Counted from the first letter of the stretch, positions 1-10,393 are shown. The stretch: 39,590 nucleotides of DNA from Sphingomonas sp. (GCA_002707985.1 PAOI01000038.1:1-39590); one strand, 5' to 3'. Program-made: numbers and translations. Notes: a model not told the origin generated them from the sequence alone.

Positions 1-195
1 AAGCGCAGGTACAAAAATCCCCCGCACCCTCTGTCCTACAGCGGAACATTCGTGCAACATTGCGCCCATGGCGCATCTCCTCGCCCCGCTGATCGTCACG
101 CCACATCGTTTGCGCCACAGGTCCGTTCATGGCCTCGCACGCGCGTATAGGTGCGAACCGGTGCGAACTTGGCACGCATTTCTGCGGTTTCTGCC

Positions 196-2916
196 ATGAA
201 CCCCGAGCTGCCCTGGCCCGCCCTCCACGCCAGCCATTCGGGCGTGTGGATTACCACGCCCGAGGGCGAGTCGCGCGCGCTCAGCCGCGGCGAGGCGATC
301 CGGCTGGCCGCCGATACGCCGGTGATCCTGCTCAATGCGCCTTTGGTCGGGCAACGGCTCGGCCATCCCGAGCTTTCCGGGCTCGACCTGCTCGAGCTTT
401 ACGCTTTTCTCCGCCCGGCGCGCTTTGTCGTGCCGACGCCCAAGGGGCTGGCGCGCGCGGTCGACCTGTCGCCGCCCGAAAGCGACGCCGATGTCGCGCC
501 GTTCCTGCGGGAGGCCGCCGCGTCGCTGCTGGCGATGGCGGAGGGCGAGTGGCCCGAGCGCGAAGGCGCGTGGACGGCGTTGCAATCGCTTGCCCGGTTG
601 CGCTGGCCATGGGCGCCCGCGCTATCGCCGCGCATCAGTAAGCCCGAACGCCATGAGCGCTGGCTCTATTCGCGCCTGCCCGAATGGGACGAAGCGGCGA
701 CGCGTCCACCGCCGCGCCCGGTGGTGCTCGCCCCCGATGAGGTGCGCGACCGGCTCGCGCGGCTGACGGGCTCCGGCGCCGAAACCCGGCAGGGACAGCG
801 CGACTATGCCGCCGCCGCCACTCACGCCTTTTCGCCACGCGACCGGCGCGACGAGCCCAATATGGTGCTGGCCGAAGCAGGCACCGGCATCGGCAAGACG
901 CTCGGTTATCTCGCCCCCGCCAGCCTCTGGGCGGAGCAGGCCGGCGGTGCCGTCTGGGTCTCGACCTATACCAAGGCGCTCCAGCGCCAATTGGGGCATG
1001 AGGGCGAGCGCATCTTCCCGAACCCCGACGAGCGGCGCCAGCGCATCGTGACGCGCAAGGGGCGCGAAAATTACCTCTGCCTGCTCAATCTGGAGGACGC
1101 GCTTCAGGGCGGCTTTGCCGGGCGCGCGGCGATATTGGCGCAGCTGGTTGCGCGCTGGGCCGCCTATAGCGCCGATGGCGACATGATCGGCGGGGACTTG
1201 CCCGGATGGCTCCCCACCTTGTTCCGCCGCAACGGATCGACGGCGCTCACCGATCGGCGCGGCGAGTGCATCTATGCCGGGTGCCCGCATTACCGGAAAT
1301 GCTTCATCGAACGCGCCGCCCGGGCGAGCGCCGAAGCCGATATCGTGATCGCCAATCATGCGCTGGTGATGGTCAACGCCGCGCGCGGGCGCGAAATGAA
1401 CAGCCGCCCGACCCGCTATGTGTTCGACGAAGGTCATCACCTGTTCGACGCCGCCGATGCGATGTTCGCCGCCGCGCTGACCGGGCAGGAAGCGATCGAA
1501 CTGCGCCGCTGGATCATCGGCCCCGAATCAAAGGCACGCGGGCGCCGCCGGGGGCTCGCGGCTCGCCTCTCCGATGTCGCCAGCTATGACGAGGAAGGCG
1601 CGCGCGCGATTTCGCAGGCCGTCGACGCCGCGCGGCACCTGCCCTCCGACCAGTGGCTGCAGCGACTAAACGAAGGCGAACCGTTCGGCCCGATCGAATC
1701 GCTGCTCGCCGCCGTGCGCGGCCTTACCTATGCTCGCGCCGCCGATGCGGCGGATGCCGGCTATGGCCTTGAAACCGAACTGGCCGAGCCGGACGCGGCG
1801 CTGGTCGAAGCGGCTGGGCCCGCCAGCGAAGCGCTCGAGGCGCTGCTGCGGCCGCTGGTCACGCTCGGGCGGCGGCTGGAGGCGGTGCTCGACGAATCGC
1901 CCGACTGGATGGACGGCGCCGCCCGCGCGCGAATCGAAGGGGCGATCGCGTCGCTGCAATGGCGGCGCGACACAGTGACGGCATGGCTGTCGCTGATCGC
2001 ACGAATTGGGGGACCCGCCGCGCCCGATTTCGTCGACTGGCTGGCGGTCGACCGGTTCGAGGGCCGCGAATATGATGTCGGGCTGCACCGCCACTGGCTC
2101 GATCCGATGCAGCCCTTTGCCCAGACCGTGCTCAAGCCCGCCCATGGCGTCATGGTGACATCGGCGACGCTGCGTGCGGGCGGCGACTGGGATGTGGCGG
2201 AGGCGCGTTCGGGCGCGACGCATCTTGCCGCCGCGCCCGATCATTTCGCCGCGCCCAGCCCGTTCGATTATGCCGCGCAGAGCGAAGTATTGATCGTCAC
2301 CGATGTGAAGCGCGGCGATATGCCCGCGCTCGCCAATGCCTATGCGCGGCTCACCATGGCCTCGCAAGGCGGCACTTTGGGGCTGTTCACGGCGATCCGC
2401 CGCCTGCGCACCGTCCATGCGCGCATCGCCGACCGGCTGGCACGCGAAGGGCTGCCGCTGCTCGCCCAACATGTCGATCCGATCGACACCGGCACGTTGG
2501 TCGATATCTTTCGCGACGATCCACGCGCATCGCTGCTCGGCACCGATGCGCTGCGCGACGGTGTCGATGTGCCGGGCGATTCGCTGCGGCTCGTTGTGAT
2601 GGAAGGCGTGCCCTGGCCCAAGCCGACGGTGCTCCATGCCGCGCGGCGACTCGCCAATGGCGGCAAGGACTATGACGATCGCATCATCCGGGCAAAGCTG
2701 GCGCAGGCATTCGGGCGGCTGATTCGACGCGCTGGGGACAAGGGGACGTTCGTGCTGCTGTCGGCGGCGATGCCGTCGCGGCTGCTGTCGGCCTTTCCAG
2801 ACGCCACCCCGGTGGAAAGAGTGACGCTAGACGAAGCAATCGCCCGCGTACAGCTTTCCTCTCGCGCGCGGTTGCGCCATGAAGAAGCCGCCAACGCAGT
2901 GACGGGAGAGCCATGA
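196..2916 (+). CDS. ATP-dependent DNA helicase, DinG/XPD-like superfamily 2
   Basis: Predicted 5'-3' helicase of the DinG/XPD/Rad3 type acting on damaged or structured DNA. Seen in the 906-residue protein: Walker A GTGIGKT at residues 229-235; a DEGH box (DEAH variant) at 411-414; between them, cysteines in the contexts YLCLL, ECIYAGC and RKCF that fit an iron-sulfur cluster domain; then ADIVIANHALVM, a VTSATL motif, and a C-terminal QAFGRLIRRAGDKG arginine-finger motif. It is longer than E. coli DinG (about 716 residues) because of an N-terminal extension of roughly 200 residues. I chose the ATG at 196 (MNPELPW); an in-frame upstream start at 151 would add 15 unconvincing residues. Its stop overlaps the next gene as ATGA, so the two are probably translationally coupled. 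The exact substrate is inferred from the family. Confidence 0.88.
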   Translation: MNPELPWPALHASHSGVWITTPEGESRALSRGEAIRLAADTPVILLNAPLVGQRLGHPELSGLDLLELYAFLRPARFVVPTPKGLARAVDLSPPESDADVAPFLREAAASLLAMAEGEWPEREGAWTALQSLARLRWPWAPALSPRISKPERHERWLYSRLPEWDEAATRPPPRPVVLAPDEVRDRLARLTGSGAETRQGQRDYAAAATHAFSPRDRRDEPNMVLAEAGTGIGKTLGYLAPASLWAEQAGGAVWVSTYTKALQRQLGHEGERIFPNPDERRQRIVTRKGRENYLCLLNLEDALQGGFAGRAAILAQLVARWAAYSADGDMIGGDLPGWLPTLFRRNGSTALTDRRGECIYAGCPHYRKCFIERAARASAEADIVIANHALVMVNAARGREMNSRPTRYVFDEGHHLFDAADAMFAAALTGQEAIELRRWIIGPESKARGRRRGLAARLSDVASYDEEGARAISQAVDAARHLPSDQWLQRLNEGEPFGPIESLLAAVRGLTYARAADAADAGYGLETELAEPDAALVEAAGPASEALEALLRPLVTLGRRLEAVLDESPDWMDGAARARIEGAIASLQWRRDTVTAWLSLIARIGGPAAPDFVDWLAVDRFEGREYDVGLHRHWLDPMQPFAQTVLKPAHGVMVTSATLRAGGDWDVAEARSGATHLAAAPDHFAAPSPFDYAAQSEVLIVTDVKRGDMPALANAYARLTMASQGGTLGLFTAIRRLRTVHARIADRLAREGLPLLAQHVDPIDTGTLVDIFRDDPRASLLGTDALRDGVDVPGDSLRLVVMEGVPWPKPTVLHAARRLANGGKDYDDRIIRAKLAQAFGRLIRRAGDKGTFVLLSAAMPSRLLSAFPDATPVERVTLDEAIARVQLSSRARLRHEEAANAVTGEP

Positions 2917-3446
2917 AGACGCTGACGCTGCTGCGCCACGCCAAATCGGGATGGGACGATCCGGTGGCGCGCGACTTCGATCGGCCGCTCAACCCCAAGG
3001 GGCATCGCGCGGCTCAGACGATGGGCCGCCACATGCGTGGGCTGGGGCTCGCGTTCGACCATGTCATCGCGTCACCAGCGGTGCGGGTGAAGGAAACGCT
3101 CGCCGAAATCGAAAAGGGGTTCGGCAGCGAACTCGCGCCCGAATGGGAAAAGCGGCTCTATCTCGCTTCCGCGCCGACGCTGCTCGATATCGTCCAGGAA
3201 TGCGACGATGCGATCGATACCCTGTTGTTTGCAGGGCATAATCCGGGCTTGGAAGAGCTGGTGCTGCTGCTCGTTCCCGGCGGCAGCGACTTGCGCAGCG
3301 ATGTCGAGGAGAAGTTCCCGACCGCCAGCCTGGCACAGATCAGCTTCGATACCGACAGCTGGCGCAAGGTCGATGGCGGCACCGGAACGTTGCTGCGCTT
3401 CGTGCGCCCGCGCGATCTCGATCCTGCACTCGGGCCGGATCGTTAA
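2913..3446 (+). CDS. SixA-like histidine phosphatase family protein
   Basis: 177-residue member of the histidine phosphatase (phosphoglycerate mutase-like) superfamily, closest to SixA-type phosphohistidine phosphatases. The N-terminal LLRHAKSGW holds the RH signature with the phospho-acceptor His9; a second catalytic histidine lies in [12 protein letters not shown]. It is compact and cytoplasmic, with no signal peptide. The start overlaps the helicase stop by ATGA. The stop TAA overlaps the stop of the convergent MerR gene in a shared TTAA, leaving no room for a terminator between them. The substrate is not shown by the sequence; a role in dephosphorylating HPr or histidine kinase phosphotransfer domains is known only for relatives. 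Confidence 0.85.
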   Translation: MKTLTLLRHAKSGWDDPVARDFDRPLNPKGHRAAQTMGRHMRGLGLAFDHVIASPAVRVKETLAEIEKGFGSELAPEWEKRLYLASAPTLLDIVQECDDAIDTLLFAGHNPGLEELVLLLVPGGSDLRSDVEEKFPTASLAQISFDTDSWRKVDGGTGTLLRFVRPRDLDPALGPDR

Positions 3447-3778
3447 GCCGCGTCCTGATCCAGCGCAGCGACCAGCCGGTCGCGAATTTCGGTCAGCGCA
3501 GCGGTCTGCGGCGTGCTGCGCTTGTTGCCGCGTTCGGCGGCAAGCAGCTTCTGCACCCCGCGAATCGTATAGCCTTCCTGCGAGAGAAGCCCATGAATTC
3601 GCCGCACCAGCGCCACGTCCTCGAAACGATAATAGCGCCGCCGCCCCGCCCGCTGCAGCGGGCGCAACTGTGGAAACTTGGTTTCCCAATAGCGCAAAAC
3701 ATGCTGGGGCCGGCCGATTTCCTCGGCCAGTTCGCCAATGGTGCGCAGCGCTCCGGCCGCCTTTCCGGAGGCCGGCAT
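3443..3778 (-). CDS. MerR-family transcriptional regulator
   Basis: 111-residue MerR-type regulator with an N-terminal winged helix-turn-helix. The segment [20 protein letters not shown] followed by [19 protein letters not shown] is the classic MerR DNA-binding domain, and [21 protein letters not shown] is the start of the dimerisation helix. No metal-binding cysteines and no effector domain follow, so this is a minimal MerR of the kind that commonly sits behind ihfA in alphaproteobacteria. I chose ATG at 3778 (MPASGKAAG); longer in-frame extensions overlap ihfA and lack homology. It is the last gene of the rpmF-plsX-fabH-ihfA-merR run, 8 bases after ihfA. Its target is unknown. Confidence 0.85.
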   Translation of the reverse strand: MPASGKAAGALRTIGELAEEIGRPQHVLRYWETKFPQLRPLQRAGRRRYYRFEDVALVRRIHGLLSQEGYTIRGVQKLLAAERGNKRSTPQTAALTEIRDRLVAALDQDAA

Positions 3779-3786
3779 CGCCTTTC

Positions 3787-4095
3787 TCAGTCCCCGTCGA
3801 CGATGCGGTCGCGCATCATCTGGCTGGCGCGGAACGTGAGCACGCGGCGTGGCGCGATCGGCACTTCGACACCGGTCTTGGGATTGCGGCCGATACGCTC
3901 GCCCTTGTCGCGCAGGATGAAGCTTCCGAAACCGGAAATCTTCACATTCTGGCCTTCGGACAGCGCCGCACACATATGTTCTAGAATCTGCTCGACCATC
4001 TGCGCGGAATCCGCACGCGAAAGCCCGACCTCACGGTGCAGCGCTTCAGATAGATCGGCCCGGGTCAGCGTGCCCGGAGAGGTCATGGTCAGCAT
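3787..4095 (-). CDS. ihfA: Integration host factor subunit alpha
   Basis: Alpha subunit of the DNA-bending IHF heterodimer, used in nucleoid organisation, replication initiation, recombination and promoter architecture. The 102-residue protein has the HU/IHF fold: [21 protein letters not shown] helices, then [13 protein letters not shown] and [21 protein letters not shown], the beta-arm with the intercalating proline (NPKTG). RVLTF plus the alpha-type N-terminus favours IhfA over HU. The ATG at 4095 is preferred because GGAGG lies 5 bases before it; a TTG at 4107 and an ATG at 4086 are in frame but fit the ribosome-binding site less well. It follows fabH in the same direction after a 78-base gap. 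IHF is a plausible ligand of the origin in this window, by inference only. Confidence 0.93.
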   Translation of the reverse strand: MLTMTSPGTLTRADLSEALHREVGLSRADSAQMVEQILEHMCAALSEGQNVKISGFGSFILRDKGERIGRNPKTGVEVPIAPRRVLTFRASQMMRDRIVDGD

Positions 4096-4173
4096 CGCCC
4101 CCTCCAATTATCAGGGAATCAACTCTATCACATTGTTTCGACTGAGCAACCGTACATTACACCTGCGGAACGA

Positions 4174-5133
4174 TCAGAAGCGAACTACGGCTGCGCCCCA
4201 GGTGAATCCGCCACCCATAGCTTCGAGTACAAGCAGATCGCCGCGCTTGATCCGGCCGTCGCGAACCGCGGTATCGAGCGCCAGCGGCACCGATGCGGCC
4301 GAGGTATTGGCGTGCCGATCCACGGTAACGACGACCTTGTCGGGCGACAGGCTCAGCTTGCGCGCCGTCGCGTCGAGAATGCGGGCATTGGCCTGATGCG
4401 GGACAAGCCAGTCGATATCATCAGGCCCGAGTCCGGCGGCGGCAAGCGATTCCTCCAGCACCGACGCCAGATTGACGACGGCATGGCGGAACACTTCCTT
4501 GCCCTTCATCCGCACCTTGCCGACCGTTCCCGTGGTGGAAGGGCCGCCATCGACATAGAGAAGCTGATTGTGCCGGCCATCGGCATGGAGCCGCGTGGCG
4601 AGCACACCGCGCTTATCGTCGCCGTCCTGGCCCTCGAGCACGATGGCGCCGGCGCCATCGCCGAACAACACGCAGGTCGCGCGATCTTCCCAATCAAGGA
4701 TGCGGCTGAACGTTTCCGAACCGATCACCAGCGCCTTGCGATGCGCACCGGCCCGGATCATCGAATCGGCCACCTGAAGCGCGTAGAGAAACCCCGAACA
4801 GACCGCCGCGACATCGAATGCCACACAATCGTCGATTCCCAGCATCGCCTGGATCTTGGTCGCCGAAGACGGAAAGGTCTGATCGGGCGTCGCGGTGGCG
4901 AGGACAATCAGATCGATGTCCTGCGCCGAAACGCCCGCCGCGTCGAGCGCCGCTCGGGCGGCATCCGCGCCCAGCGTCGCAGTCGTTTCTTCCGGTCCGG
5001 CAATGTAGCGAAAGCGGATGCCCGTCCGCTCGACGATCCATTCGTCGCTGGTATCAACGGTCTCGGCAAGCTCGGCGTTGGACACGCGCCGCATCGGCAA
5101 GGCCGATCCGGTGCCGGTAATCACTGCGCGCAC
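4174..5133 (-). CDS. fabH: Beta-ketoacyl-ACP synthase III (KAS III)
   Basis: Condenses acetyl-CoA with malonyl-ACP to start fatty-acid synthesis (type II system, cytoplasm). The 319-residue protein has the full KAS III catalytic triad at expected positions: Cys112 in DVAAVCSGF, His246 in VPHQANARI and Asn276 in [10 protein letters not shown]. The N-terminal TGTGSALP and [11 protein letters not shown] are typical of the family, and the C-terminus [13 protein letters not shown] is diagnostic. It lies 15 bases downstream of plsX, the conserved plsX-fabH pair that links phospholipid acyl-phosphate production to fatty-acid initiation. Nothing looks truncated or altered. Confidence 0.97.
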   Translation of the reverse strand: MRAVITGTGSALPMRRVSNAELAETVDTSDEWIVERTGIRFRYIAGPEETTATLGADAARAALDAAGVSAQDIDLIVLATATPDQTFPSSATKIQAMLGIDDCVAFDVAAVCSGFLYALQVADSMIRAGAHRKALVIGSETFSRILDWEDRATCVLFGDGAGAIVLEGQDGDDKRGVLATRLHADGRHNQLLYVDGGPSTTGTVGKVRMKGKEVFRHAVVNLASVLEESLAAAGLGPDDIDWLVPHQANARILDATARKLSLSPDKVVVTVDRHANTSAASVPLALDTAVRDGRIKRGDLLVLEAMGGGFTWGAAVVRF

Positions 5134-5148
5134 GCTTGTTCCTCCGTT

Positions 5149-6180
5149 TCAGGCCGCCCGGGCTTCGAAATTGCCCAGATCCTCGATGATTCGCCGGGTC
5201 AGATCGTCGCGCACCATCTTGGCGGCCACGGCGATGGCATTCTGTACGCCCAGTTCGTTGGCTCCGCCATGACTCTTCACGACCAGGCCGTTCAAGCCCA
5301 GAAACACGGCACCATTATGGTTGTTGGGATCAAGATGGTGCCGCAGCAATTCGGTGGCGGGGCGCGAAATCAGAAACCCGATCTTCGAGCGGGTCGAACT
5401 CTGAAACGCGCGGCGCAGCAGATCGGCGACGAATCGAGCGGTGCCTTCGGCGGTTTTCAGCGCGATATTGCCGGAAAATCCGTCGCAAACGATCACGTCC
5501 ACGTCACCGCGCGACAATCGGTCGCCTTCGGTAAAGCCGGTGAAATCGAGCGGCAGGTGCGGCGCGGCGCGCAGCTGCGCCGCGGCTTCGCGCACCCGAT
5601 CGGTGCCCTTGAGTTCCTCGGTACCGATGTTGAGCAGCGCGACCCGCGGCCGTTCGAGATCGAGCGCCGTGCGCGCATAGGCGGCACCCATCACCGCGAA
5701 CTGGACCAGATTGCGCGTATCGCATTCGGTGTTGGCGCCCAGATCGAGCATCACCGAATCATTTTCACCCAGCGTCGGCAGCAGCGCGGCCAGCGCAGGG
5801 CGATCGATGCCCGGCATCGTCCGCAGCGAAACCTTGGCCATCGACATCAGCGCGCCGGTATTGCCGGAGGACACCGCCGCACCGGCACGCCCCTGCTTCA
5901 CCAGATCGATGGCGATTCCCATCGACGTGGTCTTGGCACGGCGCAGCGCCTGACTCGGCTTCTCCTCGCTCCCGACGACTTCGGGTGCGTGAACGATTTC
6001 GGACGCAGCGGTCAGATTGGGGTGATTCTTGAGCCCTTCCCGAATCGCCGATTCGTCGCCGACCAGGAAAAACTCCATGCCAGGGAACTTGCGTCGCGCA
6101 CGCGCACCGCCCGCCAGCATGACGGCAATGCCCTCGTCGCCGCCCATCGCATCGACGGCGATTCGCGAGGCTTCGGTCAT
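5149..6180 (-). CDS. plsX: Phosphate acyltransferase PlsX
   Basis: Converts acyl-ACP and phosphate to acyl-phosphate, the substrate of PlsY in membrane phospholipid synthesis; peripheral membrane enzyme. The 343-residue protein begins [12 protein letters not shown], the PlsX N-terminal signature, and contains [19 protein letters not shown] and [12 protein letters not shown], all conserved family blocks. Its length matches the family (about 340-350). It sits between rpmF (24 bases upstream) and fabH, the widespread rpmF-plsX-fabH order. Confidence 0.97.
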   Translation of the reverse strand: MTEASRIAVDAMGGDEGIAVMLAGGARARRKFPGMEFFLVGDESAIREGLKNHPNLTAASEIVHAPEVVGSEEKPSQALRRAKTTSMGIAIDLVKQGRAGAAVSSGNTGALMSMAKVSLRTMPGIDRPALAALLPTLGENDSVMLDLGANTECDTRNLVQFAVMGAAYARTALDLERPRVALLNIGTEELKGTDRVREAAAQLRAAPHLPLDFTGFTEGDRLSRGDVDVIVCDGFSGNIALKTAEGTARFVADLLRRAFQSSTRSKIGFLISRPATELLRHHLDPNNHNGAVFLGLNGLVVKSHGGANELGVQNAIAVAAKMVRDDLTRRIIEDLGNFEARAA

Positions 6181-6204
6181 GCTGTCATTGCCCCCGTCGC
6201 CCGA

Positions 6205-6384
6205 TCAGTCCTCGCTCGAGACGATTTCGCGACCGTTATAATGCCCGCAAGCCGAGCACAGATTGTGCGGGCGCTTCAATTCGCCGCAATTCGGGCATTC
6301 CTGGAACGCCTCAACCTTCAGTGCGTCGTGCGAACGGCGCATGCCGCGCCGCGACGGCGTGGTCTTTCTCTTGGGAACTGCCAT
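6205..6384 (-). CDS. rpmF: 50S ribosomal protein L32
   Basis: 59-residue large-subunit ribosomal protein. [20 protein letters not shown] is the canonical N-terminus, and [20 protein letters not shown] keeps four cysteines as a zinc ribbon, so this is the zinc-binding (C+) form. The start at 6384 is fixed by this N-terminus; an upstream in-frame extension is non-homologous leader. An AAGGTG Shine-Dalgarno-like sequence precedes it. It is the first gene of the rpmF-plsX-fabH-ihfA-merR group, with a leader of over 100 bases rich in CCGG inverted repeats. Confidence 0.97.
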   Translation of the reverse strand: MAVPKRKTTPSRRGMRRSHDALKVEAFQECPNCGELKRPHNLCSACGHYNGREIVSSED

Positions 6385-6510
6385 CTCGGCACCTTCTTGA
6401 AAACACGTGAGTTCGGGGTCGCGATACGCCCTGTCGAAGGACCGGACAAGCACCGGAACAACCGGCACCCGCCGGACCGGCGATGGGGCAGGTCACGAAG
6501 CGAGCCCGCG

Positions 6511-6538
6511 CGTATAGCGATTCTGCGCTGCGTTGCAA
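6511..6538 (-). promoter_or_regulatory. Predicted sigma-70 promoter of rpmF operon
   Basis: Reading the minus strand, TTGCAA (6533-6538) and TATACG (6511-6516) are separated by 16 bases, a reasonable -35/-10 pair. It lies just after the stop of the upstream metallo-hydrolase gene and about 120 bases before the rpmF start, implying a leader of that length. Predicted from sequence only. Confidence 0.5.
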
Positions 6539-6561
6539 CCCGCTGGCGGATTCCGGAACGT

Positions 6562-7224
6562 CTAACCGCGCGCCAATACCGAATCGGCAACGAACGGATT
6601 GCTCGCCCGCTCATGCGCGAAATTGCTCACCGGGCCATGGCCGGGAACGAACACCGTCTCGCCGCCCAGCGGCCAGAGCTTGCCGGTAATCGCGTCGATC
6701 AGATCCTGATGATTGCCGAGCGGGAAATCGGTCCGGCCGATCGATCCCTGAAACAGTACGTCCCCGACGATCGCCAGTTGCGACGGCGCATGATGGAAAA
6801 CGACATGCCCCGGCGTGTGCCCCGGGCAATGATAGACATCGAGCGTCAGATTGCCGACGGTCACCTGATCGCCGTCATGCAGCCAGCGATCAGGTTCGAA
6901 CACCGTGCCGCGAACGCCAAAGCGCGCGCCATCCTCATCCAGCCGTGCGATCCAGAAGCGATCGGCCTCATGCGGTCCTTCGATCGGCACGCCCAGTTCC
7001 CTGGCGAACTCGCCCGCCGCGCCGCAATGATCGATATGCCCATGGGTGATGAGGATTTTCTCGACCGTCACCCCAGCCTGTTTCGCCGCCGCGCGCAACT
7101 TGTCGAGATCGCCACCCGGGTCGACAAAGGCGCCCTGCATCGTTTCGGTGCACCAGAGGAGCGAGCAATTCTGCTGAAGCGGCGTGACGGGAACGATCGC
7201 GGCGCGAAGGGGTGGATTCGACAT
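6562..7224 (-). CDS. MBL-fold metallo-hydrolase (YcbL/glyoxalase II-like)
   Basis: 220-residue cytoplasmic hydrolase of the metallo-beta-lactamase superfamily. The metal-binding motif THGHIDH (His61, His63, Asp65, His66) is intact, followed by a CPGHTPGH histidine, an IVGDVLFQGSIGRTDFP aspartate bridge and a VPGHGP histidine. The N-terminus IVPVTPLQQNCSLLW is typical of the short glyoxalase II-like YcbL group, which lacks the C-terminal substrate-binding helices of true GloB. A thioester substrate such as S-lactoylglutathione is possible but not shown. It is divergent from pabB-pabC with only 26 bases between starts, so the two promoters must overlap each other or the opposite coding region. 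Confidence 0.88.
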   Translation of the reverse strand: MSNPPLRAAIVPVTPLQQNCSLLWCTETMQGAFVDPGGDLDKLRAAAKQAGVTVEKILITHGHIDHCGAAGEFARELGVPIEGPHEADRFWIARLDEDGARFGVRGTVFEPDRWLHDGDQVTVGNLTLDVYHCPGHTPGHVVFHHAPSQLAIVGDVLFQGSIGRTDFPLGNHQDLIDAITGKLWPLGGETVFVPGHGPVSNFAHERASNPFVADSVLARG

Positions 7225-7250
7225 GGCCCGGAGATAGGAGGCCGCGCCTC

Positions 7251-9065
7251 ATGCAGCAACACGGGGTTGCCGCGCGCCTCGCCGCACTGCATGCGCGAAT
7301 CGCAATGAAGCTGCCCGACGCGCCATTTGTGTTGCTCGACGACGCCCGACCGGGCGGGCAGGCGCGACTCTATCATGGCGTGCGCTCGGAATTGCGCGCC
7401 GATACGGCCGGACAAGTGGCGGCGGCGATGGCCGAATTGCGCACGCGCCACGACGATGGTCAGCGGCTTGCGGGCTATATCGGCTATGAGGCGGCATCCG
7501 GCATCGAATCGCGCGCAGCGACCCTGTCCGGGCAGGCGCCCTTGCTTTGGTTCGGCGAATTCGATCATTGCGAGACGATCGATCCGCTTGCGCTGCTGCC
7601 CGACGCCGCAGGCGCTTGGGCCGGCGCCCCGGTGCCGCGCGTCGAACGATCAGGCTATGATGCCAAATTCGCGCGCGTCTCCGAATATATCCAGGCGGGC
7701 GACATCTATCAGGCGAATCTCAGTTTTCGGGCCGATGTACCATTTGCGGGTCACCCCGCCGCGCTCTATGCGCTCCTGCGTATGCGCGCGCGCGCAGGCT
7801 ATGGCGCGCTGGTCGCGACCGGCGAGCGCTGGCTGCTGTCGCTGTCGCCTGAGCTTTTGCTGCAGAGCGACGGGGACCGGTTCGTCACCCGCCCGATGAA
7901 GGGAACCGCCCCGCGCGGCGCCACCGAGGCGGAGGACGATGCCATCGCCGCCGCCCTTGTCAGCGATCCCAAGCAGCGCGCCGAAAATCTGATGATCGTC
8001 GATCTGATGCGCAACGATCTTTCGCGGGTTGCCCGGGCGGGGAGCGTGACGGTGCCGAGCCTGTTTCAGGTCGAACGCTATCCCACCGTGCACCAGATGG
8101 TTTCGACGGTGCACGCGGTCCCCGAAGCCGGAAACACCATCGTCGAGGCACTGGCCGCGCTCTTCCCCTGCGGATCGATCACCGGCGCGCCCAAATTGCG
8201 GGCGATGGAAGTGATCGCCGAAACCGAAGACGATGCACGCGGCATTTATACCGGCACCATCGGCGCGATCGAACCCGATGGCGACACGATCTTCAACGTC
8301 GCCATCCGCACGCTGGCGATCGAGAAGGGCGCGACACATGCCACAATTGGATTAGGATCGGCGCTGGTCGCCGATTCGACGGTCGATGCGGAATGGGAGG
8401 AATGTCTGGCGAAGGGCGCGTTCGTGACCGCGGGCGAGACTCCGTTCGACCTGATCGAAACGATGGCGTTCGATCCGATCGCCGGCATGCCGCTGCTCGA
8501 ACGCCATCTTTCCCGGATGAAGGCTAGCGCCAGCGCGCTCGGTTTTACCTTCGATCGGCATGCTGCTCGCAACGAGCTTCAGGCGGCGACTTTCCGGCTG
8601 CGCATGCCGTCGCGAATCCGGCTGGTGCTGGCGCGTTCTGGCGCGATCGCCATCGGGATATCGCCGATGCCCGCCCGGCCCGATGCTCCCGTCAGGGTTA
8701 CCATCGCGCCGCTGCCGGTCGACCATGACGATTTTCGCCTGCGCCACAAAACCAGCCGCCGCGGCTTTTACGATCGTGCCCGTGTCGATGGCGCGTTCGA
8801 AACGCTGTTCACCGATGCGGACGGCTATCTCACCGAAGGCAGCTTCACGACGATCTTCGTCGAGCGGGACGGACGTCTCGCCACGCCGCCGCTCGCCCGC
8901 GGCCTGCTGCCTGGCGTGCTTCGCGCGGAGCTGATCGAAACCGGACGCGCTGTCGAAGAAGAGTTGCGGCCGGCCGATCTGGCGCAAGGATTTTACATCG
9001 GAAACGCTTTGCGGGGATTGATTGCTGCGCAGCCGGTTGCCGATCCGATCGGCACTCCGCTATAG
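7251..9065 (+). CDS. pabB: Fused aminodeoxychorismate synthase component I / aminodeoxychorismate lyase
   Basis: Bifunctional enzyme for p-aminobenzoate and folate synthesis. Residues about 1-380 are the chorismate-binding PabB domain: GYIGYEA, GDIYQANLS, SPELLL, and RPMKGTAPRG at 214-223, whose Lys217 in PxKGT marks aminodeoxychorismate synthase rather than anthranilate synthase. DLMRNDLSR, PCGSITGAPK and YTGTIGAI follow. Residues about 390-604 are a class IV PLP aminotransferase-fold PabC lyase with the PLP lysine in RLRHKTSRRG (Lys500) and GYLTEGSFTTIF. The start at 7251 has AGGAGG 9 bases upstream; ATG 7305 is a possible later start. The glutaminase PabA is not in this window, so ammonia must come from a subunit encoded elsewhere. 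Confidence 0.93.
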   Translation: MQQHGVAARLAALHARIAMKLPDAPFVLLDDARPGGQARLYHGVRSELRADTAGQVAAAMAELRTRHDDGQRLAGYIGYEAASGIESRAATLSGQAPLLWFGEFDHCETIDPLALLPDAAGAWAGAPVPRVERSGYDAKFARVSEYIQAGDIYQANLSFRADVPFAGHPAALYALLRMRARAGYGALVATGERWLLSLSPELLLQSDGDRFVTRPMKGTAPRGATEAEDDAIAAALVSDPKQRAENLMIVDLMRNDLSRVARAGSVTVPSLFQVERYPTVHQMVSTVHAVPEAGNTIVEALAALFPCGSITGAPKLRAMEVIAETEDDARGIYTGTIGAIEPDGDTIFNVAIRTLAIEKGATHATIGLGSALVADSTVDAEWEECLAKGAFVTAGETPFDLIETMAFDPIAGMPLLERHLSRMKASASALGFTFDRHAARNELQAATFRLRMPSRIRLVLARSGAIAIGISPMPARPDAPVRVTIAPLPVDHDDFRLRHKTSRRGFYDRARVDGAFETLFTDADGYLTEGSFTTIFVERDGRLATPPLARGLLPGVLRAELIETGRAVEEELRPADLAQGFYIGNALRGLIAAQPVADPIGTPL

Positions 9066-10298
<1,233 letters not shown>

Positions 10299-10354
10299 CG
10301 CGGCGGACGGCGATCCGGCGAGCGATGTAACCATCGGCTTGCGGACGGCGAATA

Positions 10355-10384
10355 TCCTTCCGATGTCGAATGATATCGGAAGGA
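10355..10384. repeat. 10-bp perfect inverted repeat covering the msrA ribosome-binding site
   Basis: TCCTTCCGAT (10355-10364) and ATCGGAAGGA (10375-10384) are exact reverse complements with a 10-base loop. The right arm runs into AGGAGG (10381-10386), the Shine-Dalgarno sequence of msrA 8 bases before its ATG. If transcribed, the hairpin would pair most of the ribosome-binding site. It could equally be a protein operator. Confidence 0.6.
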
Positions 10385-10393
10385 GGCGTTTTC

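Noticed and set aside
155..168. GAAC-N6-GAAC as a LexA box
   Set aside because: Spacing is six rather than the seven bases required by the alphaproteobacterial operator; listed only as a repeat.
4312..7308. 998-codon open reading frame on the plus strand across fabH, plsX, rpmF and the hydrolase gene
   Set aside because: Antisense to four well-conserved genes; Arg/Gly/His-rich low-quality translation typical of GC-rich antisense frames, with no recognisable domain.
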